From NCBI GenBank assembly GCA_017302015.1, contig JAFLEE010000022.1:4558-62401 (forward strand): DNA of 57,844 bases, in the 5' to 3' direction. Below the pieces are notes generated by a model. The model was not told the DNA's origin. It saw nothing but the letters and a program-made list of their open reading frames with translations, and did no database searches. Below, one piece after another: positions 36,835 to 45,600 of the stretch; within the stretch, counting starts at the first letter, position 1; each line of letters begins with the position of its first letter. This DNA is from Spirochaetota bacterium. GTDB taxonomy: Bacteria > Spirochaetota > UBA12135 > COTS27 > JAFLEE01. The position numbers were made by a program, and so were the translations under genes.

Positions 36835-36843
36835 CCCAAACTT

Positions 36844-36868
36844 GTGTCCAAACAATCAAGTACGGTAC
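36844..36868. repeat. IS right terminal inverted repeat
   Basis: It is the reverse-complement partner of 35557-35582 (GTGTCC-AAACAAT core), ending immediately before the right copy of the 17-bp direct repeat. Confidence 0.65.
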
Positions 36869-36885
36869 AATGGTGAGCACAACGT
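36869..36885. repeat. 17-bp direct repeat, right of IS
   Basis: It is an exact copy of 35540-35556. Here it continues into a short open frame (36870-36992). Confidence 0.8.
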
Positions 36886-36992
36886 CGAGGGTTGACGACT
36901 ATCAGTTTGTAATCGCAATGCTCCAGAAGAAAAACGGCGGAAAGGGAATTCTTTCAGCCCGACACCAAGATGCAAAAGACCCCGCCGTGTGA
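36870..36992 (+). pseudogene. Small ORF displaced by the IS (40 residues)
   Basis: ATG GTG AGC ACA ACG continues as MVSTTSRVDDYQFVIAMLQK and onward for 40 codons to TGA at 36992. The left direct-repeat copy has the same five codons plus a ribosome-binding site (AAAGGA). The likely history is that the IS separated the RBS from the rest of the frame. Whether the 40-residue frame was a complete peptide or the head of a longer gene cannot be told. Confidence 0.35.
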
Positions 36993-37188
36993 GTGAACCG
37001 ATCGAGATTCTGCCCCTGGTGGCACGAGAGAGATTATTGAGAGCAGGCTGTTTCATGGCTTCCGTATTTCCGAGTGCTTGGCTCTCAAATCATCGGCGAA
37101 TGGGCTGTGAGCCTCTTGGCACTTGCCAAAGGGATCCTATTGTTCGGGTTGCTTCGTTTCGTTATATTGGAGAATATGTTTGCATTGG
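36993..37188. other. Short AT-rich gap with a hydrophobic open frame
   Basis: A start-less plus-strand frame from about 37043 past 37188 reads like a membrane segment (GEWAVSLLALAKGILLFG), overlapping the end of the convergent glycosyltransferase. It may be a gene remnant or chance; no start codon or homology is visible. Confidence 0.25.
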
Positions 37189-38769
37189 TTATTGATCTCG
37201 CATCAGCCAGTGACTATTTTTATAGAAATTCTTCTCTCTCCTAAAAAGATTTGAATATAAATTTGAAGGGGGAATGCTATCGCCAATTAGTAGCAATTTC
37301 TTTTTCGAACTAAGTAACAATCGGGCTTGTTCCTCGCCGTCAAACCCACTCAAAGTCGTCGCCCCAAAAGGAAAAAAGAGCGTATTGGGGTAAATCTCGG
37401 ATAATTGTTTGCGATAGGTATACCAGGCCCAGCTATTCCCCAAGTATAGGCCTTGCTCAGTACAGCCAGACCCCGCCAAAAAGACTGTAATCAAATTTTT
37501 ATTGTCATAACTTTGACGAGCAATTTCCGATTTTACCTGACCCTCAACATGCTCTTTTCTTCTGTCATTGGCCTCTGAAAGTGAAAAAGCCAGAAAAAGA
37601 ATGGTTAGGCAGACTAGACACCCCATTACAACTGGTACAATTTGCTTCCTGAATTGGGCGAACGAGACAGTGACTTTGCTTGCGAGTAGTGCGAGACTCA
37701 CTCCTGCAATTACCATTCCGGGGATTAAGTAATGAGGGGCTGGGTGCTTGCCAACGACCAACAATGATGTGGCCATAGCAGCAAAAGAGCCCCCCAGTAG
37801 TTGTCGGTGAACCTTGGCAAGGATAAGTTTAGAAAACACAAGTGAAATCAGGAGAAGGATAAGTGTCAAAGAAAATACCCAATTCACTGCAAGAAGATTG
37901 AGCATGTTGGCTACATAGATTTTTATGTCTACCCATCCACGCTCTCCTCCTCCATACCGCCCTTTATGCGTGAGGAGTTTGCCAAAAAAGACAAGAAAAT
38001 TACGCCATGGGGCGGTTACAACAGTAGCCAGGAAAAAGGCGGCCACAAAAACAGAAACACCGATTACCTTTTGCGTGATAGTCCTGAGTGTAAAAATTCC
38101 GAGTAGAATTAGCGGAAAAGCAGTGATTTTAACGCCACAAGCGAATCCAGAAAAAACCAATGAAAATACAACTGCCAAAAGGATGGATGTCTCCCGCTTC
38201 CCAGCCTTAACTTCCACGGAAACTGGATTTTCACGAAATGCATAAACCCAAAAAATGCAACTCGCGAGTGAAAAGAAGAATAGCAGGGGTTCAGCGGCAA
38301 ATCTTCCAAATGAGTGCATGATGACCGCCGGGCTTAGTGCGCAAAAAACCTGCCCAGATATCGCAAACAATGGCGTGACTCCAATTTTAAAAAAGGACAA
38401 TCCAAGGATGAAAAGAATTATTGCGTTCAATGCAGCACCAACAACAACTAGAATCCGCATATAGTTTTCTGGATTCTTCAAAACCGAAATAACAAAAGAC
38501 TCATTTCTTTGGAAAAAGATTTGGTGCGATAAATGCAAAACAGTCGCGCCAAAAACTTGGGAAGGAGTGCCGGGGTGATCAGTGTGCCACACGGGCTTAA
38601 AGTGATCCGCGAGCAATAACGAGTTGAAGAAGTAGATATAGTCGGGATCACTATTTTCCCCCACCCAGGAAGGCCCCCTTGCCTCCATCCACCAAAAGGT
38701 GAAGGCCAAGGTAATGATTGGAACAATCACGAGAATAAGGAACCGAAATCGGTATCTTAATATATCCAT
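37189..38769 (-). CDS. GT-C membrane glycosyltransferase (GT39/ArnT-like)
   Basis: This encodes 526 residues from the ATG at 38769 (GAGG about 9 bases upstream); an alternative ATG lies 12 bases earlier. There are about 11 hydrophobic helices, with an acidic DPDYIYFFNS motif in the first external loop (the GT-C catalytic Asp region, after WVGENS) and HTDHPGTPSQVFGA in the same loop. A soluble C-terminal domain follows. Such enzymes move a sugar or mannosyl-type group from a polyprenyl phosphate to a periplasmic acceptor such as a protein, lipid or polymer. The base composition is much more AT-rich than the 1-34 kb genes, suggesting acquisition. No co-directional partner gene is adjacent. Confidence 0.75.
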   Translation of the reverse strand: MDILRYRFRFLILVIVPIITLAFTFWWMEARGPSWVGENSDPDYIYFFNSLLLADHFKPVWHTDHPGTPSQVFGATVLHLSHQIFFQRNESFVISVLKNPENYMRILVVVGAALNAIILFILGLSFFKIGVTPLFAISGQVFCALSPAVIMHSFGRFAAEPLLFFFSLASCIFWVYAFRENPVSVEVKAGKRETSILLAVVFSLVFSGFACGVKITAFPLILLGIFTLRTITQKVIGVSVFVAAFFLATVVTAPWRNFLVFFGKLLTHKGRYGGGERGWVDIKIYVANMLNLLAVNWVFSLTLILLLISLVFSKLILAKVHRQLLGGSFAAMATSLLVVGKHPAPHYLIPGMVIAGVSLALLASKVTVSFAQFRKQIVPVVMGCLVCLTILFLAFSLSEANDRRKEHVEGQVKSEIARQSYDNKNLITVFLAGSGCTEQGLYLGNSWAWYTYRKQLSEIYPNTLFFPFGATTLSGFDGEEQARLLLSSKKKLLLIGDSIPPSNLYSNLFRREKNFYKNSHWLMRDQ

Positions 38770-39149
38770 GCAAGGCCTCATTTTGATTAAATTTTAAAGT
38801 CACTAATTTTACTTCGACTCTGTAAAAGTATCAAGAGCAATAAAAGGAGTTTCGTTTCTGCTGAACACCATAAGCGTATCCCATTCTGTCACCAATTCAA
38901 CTGCGATCATATTTTCTTTCGCGTTGCATGCCATCTGCAGGGACATTATGACTGGGGTTTTCTTTGAGACATGCAGGAAATAGATTGTATTTCGTTTGCT
39001 TATGGGGACATCTATAAACTCGGGGTCCGCTATGGCGGACCCCGAGTTTATACCGCAAAAGTCATCGGGCGGAGCCCTCCGAAACCCTCTGTCAGGGGGG
39101 GGCGAGAGGTGCCCTTATGTTTAACTTCTCTGGATAGTGCCCCTAATTG
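38770..39149. other. Intergenic region with hairpin and IS remnant (380 bp)
   Basis: It contains a perfect 18-bp-stem hairpin (39013-39052) and a solitary copy of the IS left end (39134-39151). A plus-strand 206-codon frame (38971-39591) runs antisense to the gene fragment and the candidate immunity gene and lacks coding character. Confidence 0.5.
39013..39052. other. Perfect 18-bp inverted repeat with 4-base loop
   Basis: TATAAACTCGGGGTCCGC (39013-39030), loop TATG, then its exact reverse complement (39035-39052). No U-run follows on either strand, so a simple terminator is unlikely. It might be a recombination or transposition site near the IS remnant, or an end-structure for the upstream-reading Rhs transcript. 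Confidence 0.55.
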
Positions 39150-39151
39150 TT
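39134..39151. repeat. Solitary IS left-end sequence
   Basis: ATAGTGCCCCTAATTGTT is identical to 35557-35574, the outer part of the IS left end, in the same orientation. No transposase sequence adjoins it. It is a scar of another IS copy or a one-ended event. Confidence 0.65.
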
Positions 39152-39374
39152 ACTTCTCAGCCTCGGGGATATCCGCTACGCCGATCTTTCCCCAGATGCC
39201 TGGTAAGTCCAAGAAGATTAATCCGAGAATTGACGGGGGGATCTCTGGTGGCCTATATTTAGAACAAAAACGAAAGTCACCTTGTTGTTCTCGCTCGAGG
39301 AGGGCGGTGGCGCCAAATTGGACGGCGGTTTGTTGGCGAAGTAGCTTACCTAACTTGCAATCAGTTCTGTCATT
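39150..39374 (-). pseudogene. Start-less gene fragment, 74 codons
   Basis: An open minus-strand frame of 74 codons with protein-like composition (QFGATALLEREQQGDFRF, then IPPSILGLIFLDLPGIWGKI) has no start codon and is preceded by TGA. Its stop TAA (39150-39152) lies inside the solitary IS end. It overlaps the last 25 bases of the candidate immunity gene in another frame. It looks like the C-terminus of a lost gene, possibly a displaced Rhs tip or immunity cassette or a transposase. I do not recognise the family. Confidence 0.4.
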
Positions 39375-39643
39375 TCAGCGTAAAAACAATCGATCAAGGA
39401 GTCAAGAAGCTTTAAGTCGCTGCAATAAGAGCCGAACCCCTGAGATAAATTTCTCATTTGGTCAAACACCCAATGCAAACGTTCGGGATCACCCGACAAA
39501 AGACTTTCTCGAAAAGCAGCAAGAAACATCATATCTCGCTGCCAATACTCGACCATACCGTTTGCCTGGACATTTGACTTTTCCGAAGTAATTAAGAGTT
39601 CGACCTTTTCTAAAACTGATAGTGGCTCTTTCATTTTAATCAT
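39350..39643 (-). CDS. Candidate immunity protein for the Rhs toxin
   Basis: This encodes 97 residues, soluble, acidic/neutral, helix-rich (VEYWQRDMMFLAAFRESLL). The start ATG overlaps the stop of the Rhs gene as ATGA (39640-39643), so the two are translated together. In Rhs and other polymorphic-toxin loci the small gene directly after the toxin almost always encodes the immunity protein that blocks the C-terminal toxin domain; this is the basis of the call. The residue sequence itself matches no immunity family I recognise. Its 3' end overlaps a broken gene fragment, a pattern expected from tip/immunity exchange. Confidence 0.6.
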   Translation of the reverse strand: MIKMKEPLSVLEKVELLITSEKSNVQANGMVEYWQRDMMFLAAFRESLLSGDPERLHWVFDQMRNLSQGFGSYCSDLKLLDSLIDCFYAEMTELIAS

Positions 39644-42600
39644 AATCCCCAGGAAACTAAAGTTGACCAGCCGCTAGGCACACCAGGTATGTAAACTTGA
39701 TTGCCGCCCCCAAGATACCAATCCTGTCCTCGAGCTGAACCCTCGAATCCGATTATACTTTGCCCGCGGGGTACAGTAAGTGTTTCTAAGTGTGTTCCCT
39801 TATTCCATTTTGGTTTTACTGCTAGATCCATACGCCACTGAAGCTCGCCCATAGGCTCCGTACGAGTCCACCAAAGATTGCGGGAACCTACATCTCGGAT
39901 CCCATACAGAATCTCGCCTTCACCAATAGTTACTTGCGACGGACGTCCTAAGAAATTTACAATTTCCCTCCCTGGTAGGGTTGCTCCAGAATTAGCCACC
40001 CTACTCGTAGCAGAAACTTCTCCTGGTAGAGCCTCCAATGAAACACCCAGTTCCCCTATTGTTACACCTAAAGTATTGAAATTTGCCGGTTGCCTGGAGT
40101 ATCTCAACATCCCATACGCCAAAGGAAGTACGCCCAGTCCAGTTTCAATCGCCACAGCTGTAACTGCGATCCCAAGGCCTACGGATAAGGTAAATTCTGG
40201 ATCATTAGTTAGGCCATTTAAGGCTGTGCCACTAGCCCAATCGACAAAACCCAAGCCAAGAACACCAGTCGTATTGCCCTGAAAGAGAGAAGTGTCTGTT
40301 TGAAAACCGTAAGTCATCTGACTTTGCGTTAAAACATTTACAACGCCGGATGAAATGGACGAAGCCGAAAAGATCGGTAGACTACCCGATGCCGAACCAC
40401 CACTCGTTGAGAAATTACCTGACTCTCCAAAGCCGAAATTATTTACAAACCCTGAGTTGAAGGCAAAGCCCCCTAGGTCAATTGTGGGGACAGAAATGCT
40501 AAACGAAGGAAATTCAAAGGTAGGAAAATCGAAACTTGGAATCGAGAATGAGAACGAAAAATCGAAATTCATCAATGAATACAACCAACTAAAGTCATAG
40601 TGACCCGAAGGGTCGGAATATATTATTGGGTTATTGAGCGCATATGCGTATCGCGTATAGGATTGTGTATTCAACTGATCGGGAATTTCTGAATCGCCGG
40701 AGATAAATCTGCCCATCTCGGGGGAATAGTACCTCGCTCCAAAATACATGAGCCCGGTATCCGCATCGAGTTCTTGGCCGGTAAATGAGTACGAACCCAC
40801 CCCCTCAAGATGGAACAATGTCGTGAGAAGCCAAGCCCCGTTATTCTCAAGAGTCCTCGCCTCCAAGTATGGAGAGCCGAACGGCTTGTAATCAAGTTGC
40901 TGATAAATCGCACCTTCAGATACGGGAGACCCATAGCCGCCAGTTACAAGCACCGTACTTCCCACATGGTCGGTGTGCATGAAGAAGGCTTGCTCACCGT
41001 TTATATCGCTATTCACCGCGCAAATACGGTTAACACCATCGAAAATGAAATACGAAGTTTTCCCAGAGTTATCGGCCTGGGCCACCCCCGCGATATATCG
41101 TATCGTTTTGGCGCCAGATACTTTCTCCGTGCGCTCTCCGGTGTGATCATAGGCGAAGGAGTTCGTGAGGACTTCGTTGCCGTTCGTAACGATGACTCTC
41201 TTTAACCGATTTTCACTGTCCCAAGACATCGTCTTGGACGTAAGAACAAGGTTGGCATCCGTCCCCGAAACTATCCGCTGGGACAACATGTTCCCATTGA
41301 CATCGTAATTAATGGCGAAGTTTGCCGACTCATCCACATATGAGCCGCTTTCAAACTTTCCAACAAAGGAACTCACGGCATGAGGGTGCGCAGGGTCGTA
41401 GGTATAATTTCGATTCCCCTTGGTGGGTGCGCCCCCTTCATCTACATCTTTGTGGATTATGTTTCCGAGAGAGTCATACCGATACTGGTGTGAGTAATTA
41501 TTCGTGCCGCTTTGGTCCATCACCGCCGATGAGAGGCGATTTAGGGCGTCATACCCATAGCGATGTTCTATGTTCTGGGCGTAGTCATGCTTTACAAGGA
41601 GATTTCCGCCGGTATCGAAAGAATAGGTGAGATCTCGATGGGTGAAGGCACCCCGCGCAATTCTGGCCGTTGCCAGCATTCCCGTGTCGCCGGTGTAGGC
41701 GTAGGTTGTCGAGACTCCGTTGCCATAGGTCATATTCCGGCGGCGTCCGAAGTTATCGTAGTCAATGCCGTTCATGTAAAGGAGGCCGAAAACGCCTTGG
41801 GCCGCGCTTGTATCAGAGACAGCCCCGATTTGAGTCAGAAGGCCATTGTCAGGGTCGTAGACATAGCGAACTATCAACGAGGCCGCAGTGCCCAGGGTGT
41901 GAGGGTAAATCAGATGCCGAATGCGCCCCAGGGCATCGTGCTCATATCCCGTCTCATAAGTGCCGCCGGAAGTGATCTTAACCGCATTCGTCGCGTCTCC
42001 GATTTCATTGTAGATGTAGGACTCGATGCCCGATTCATCCTGAACTTGTAGGAGGCGCCCCCACCGCGAAGTGCCGAGATCGTCCTGGCGATTAGTGCCA
42101 TACTCATATTGAGCCAGAATATTCGTTGTGGAATAGGATGGGCCCGATGTGACGGCTTTGTTCGTGAGGCGATCTCGCTCATCATACCCAAAGAGAATTC
42201 GGTTCCCTTTGGCATCCTGCAGTTCCGTCATGCGCCCGTAAATGTCGAAGGAATAACTCCAAACCCCCATATCGGGGTCGGTCATATTTGTCTTTCGAGA
42301 GAGTTCGTCATAGAAGAGGCGGATATTGTTCCCGTAAGTATCATGAGTGTTTGTGAGGTTTCCCTTAAAATCAAAGGAATAATCAATGCTTGCGTATATC
42401 GATCCTGCGGCCCAATCTTCCACCCGTACAGTGTTCCCGTTTTTGTCCTTCAAAGAACGCTTCAAATTTCCGCGCGGATCAGTCACCCGGGATTCAAAGA
42501 GACCAGTGAACGACCTCTTGGTTACAATGCCTCCCCGAGCTTGGTTCGTAACGCGACCGAAGTCATCATAGACCACCCAAGTCGAAAAAGCGGTGTCACC

Positions 42601-45600
42601 AATGTCTTGTGGGTCTACATACTCGTCCCAAGCAACCGAAGCGTCAGCAGCCAAAACAGGGTCGAAAGTGTTCGTGGGGCGCCCAGCGTTATCATAATAC
42701 TTCTTGCCAGAAAGGACGTAATGCGCAAGATCCTTCCTCACCTTCGTCTGGAGTTCCCTCCCCATCCCATCGACGAAAGCGATTGTCTCGAGGACAGATT
42801 TTTCTCCAGGTGCCAGGTGGGCGCCGGAAAAGAACTTCTTGTATTTGAGCTTCGCCCAAAAAGTAGCCCCATTCTCCCCGTATTCGTATGCCCTTGCCGG
42901 GAGGTCAATCAGAGGATCTTTTGGGCCGAAGAAGGAGGCGAGACGTTGATACTCATCGAACTGATAATAGTTGGTCTCGCCTCGGGTGTTCACACCATTC
43001 GTCGTCATGCCCCAAATATCGTCAACGGCCCATATCGAGAAATCCCCAAGAGTATTGGTTTGCGAAAGATTGAAGCGCCTATCGGCAGTAAAAGAATATT
43101 TACTGACAACGCCCCTTGCATCGGTGACTGTGTTGGTTACTGACGAACTCGGTATGTAAGTGAACGTGTTCGTGAAGATGCTCTCACTCAAACCACTTCC
43201 ACCGTTCCAGACTCTTTTTGTGGACAGTCGCGCTGTAGAGTCATAATCAAACGCTTCGCGACGAAGGATGTCGCCCGTTCCAGAATTTCCCCAGAATCTA
43301 CTTTCAATAAAGGAAATCTGGGGGATGTAATTGGGACTCACAATCGCTTGATACGCATATCTCTCCACAACTGCATCTGCGTTAGTAACTACGTCTCCCG
43401 GGATCATGAGTTTTTCAGCAAGCAAGAATAATCCGGAAGCCCCGCTACCCTCATCGTTTAATGCGGGGTCCAAACCGAAATATCGATACTGTGTGGCATT
43501 CGTGAGGCTTTCCCCGTTATCGGGGGCATTGGTAATGTCCCTGGTTTCGGACAGGAGAGCCAGGGAACTAAGGCCGTTATGCACTAGGGCAACGTCCCAA
43601 GTATTTTCTTTCACTGAATTGGTAGTCAATGCGCCGTTAAACCAGACCAATTTGTACTGACGGATAGGGCGCCCGATTGTTTCTTTTTGGTTCTGGGCGA
43701 AGATACTAACACTTCGGTTCCCAAGCACATCCTCGGCTGTTACCTCGCTGAAACCATAATAATGCCGATTGGCAAAATCGTATTTGAAATTCGCGTACGA
43801 GAGATGAGTTTCGGATTTGAAGAAATCTGGTGAAGTTGCGGCAAGGTGATTTGAAATGCCAACTGTCGCAAGAATAGTTTGAGGAACTCCCAGTCCTGTG
43901 CTCAGACGATCATAGACATAATACTGGGTACTTTTATTGTAAGTAGCTGATGCTAGGAGGGGACCCCAACTGGGTGCACGAAGACGGGCGGAATACGAAC
44001 CAGGCCCCTGACCCACGTTGCCGTCGTTGTTAAAAACAATATCCTGGCGCCCATCCGCGTTTATGTCCATTCGGCTAACACGCCACAACTGGTCGGCATT
44101 TATGCTTTGAACGCCCCAATAGACGCACGAAAGAACGCCGTTTGAGTAGGTATTAAGGTATATCTCGGCATCGCCATCATTAAAACCAGAAACGCCGGTC
44201 TTGTCGATCTTGATGTCTGGGCGTCCATCTTCGTTCACGTCGACAAACTGAACACGGTCGGGGTCGAGAGTAGGCACACTAAGCGTGACTGGGTTAGTGT
44301 CAAAGCAAATGCCTTGGTTTCGATAGACTAGATATTGGCCATCGATAATTCCTTGTTGCTTCACGAGCAGATCAGGAAGTCCATCGCCATCCATATCCAC
44401 AAATGACTTTCTCCAGGAATCCGCAACGGGACCCTGAAACCTCATTGAACTACCAAGAAAATTGACACCCGTGTTAATGTAGATGTCGTAGGATCCTTCT
44501 GTTACGCCACTAAGGCCGGTGTTATCGACGACGAGATCTGGCTTGCCATCCCCGTTCATGTCCATGAAACTAACCCGGGAGCCTGGAATGCCGCTGGGGC
44601 CAGTAAAAGTGAAAGGGGTTGGATCAAAGCCACCAAGGGTATTTGTGAAGACAGACCAAGTGGGCACAGATGCGGTATATCCATCCAGATCGGCAATTAC
44701 ATCGGGGCGTCCGTCGCCATTCGCATCGAGGAGTTTTACACGGTCTGAGTTTATGTCGCTCGTAAATTCACTCGTCCAGGTGAAGCCATTTCCGTCGTTC
44801 GTAAATATGCTCCAGGAAGTTCCACTGACACTGATCCCATTAAATCCAGTCAAGTCGGCGAGCACATCGACTCGTTTATCTCCATTGAGATCCAGGAACT
44901 GTAGGCGTTCAAACGGCACATCCAGTCGCTGCCCACTTTTTTTTAGAGTTAGGAAAATAGGCGTTGACGAAAAGGAAGCGCCATTATTTGTAAAAACCGC
45001 CCACTGGCCGCTCGCAAAATTGGAGTGTCCTTCCAGATTGATAAGAAGATCAACGATGCCATCCCCATTTACGTCTCTGAAGGTTTTCCGAAACTCATCA
45101 TAAGTGGCTGACCCTGGGGCACTAAAATTCGCTTCCGGTGCAAAAGAGAAAGAGAAGGGGTGATAGGAGAATACATAATCATAAAGGGTCGTACTTGTTT
45201 TTGAACTGACGACGGAGGCGTTCGTTAACTGAGAGTTCCCGCCCTCATCGGTCCCATAGGAGAACACATAATCCCGAATGACTAGCGAAGTGGCTTGGTC
45301 GTAGATAGAGAATTTTGAAAGCCTTTGCGAGATTTGACCCACGATCCCACTTCCGCAAGTTGATACAATATCTCCCCGTGCCTCATAGGTAAAGTCAATG
45401 CGAAAGCGATTGGCGGCATAGGTGATCGCCTGGATTTCCGTGCTGCCGCCGAGATCAACATAGGTGTATGCAATAACCTCGTCAAATCGGGAGTGTTGGG
45501 CCAGGAACCACTGTGATGTTCCCGTCGTCCCATCCACACTCCGCCCGGCCCGCCGAGAGTTTCCATCACCGCCAAAGATCTGGGAAACGCCATCCTTGAT

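Larger units (their letters stand above)
35557..36868 (+). mobile_element. IS3-type insertion sequence (about 1.31 kb)
   Basis: It has two overlapping transposase ORFs and imperfect terminal inverted repeats: left ATAGTGCCCCTAATTGTTTT and onward (35557-35582), right 36844-36868, which in reverse reads GTACCGTACTTGATTGTTTG and onward. The shared inner part is ATTGTTT...GGACAC. It is flanked by a 17-bp direct repeat, longer than the 3-5 bp usual for this family. The transposase appears intact, so the element may be active. Confidence 0.85.

Noticed and set aside
38971-39591. 206-codon plus-strand frame across the hairpin and immunity gene
   Set aside because: Runs through the hairpin and antisense to the immunity candidate and gene fragment; no coherent protein character.
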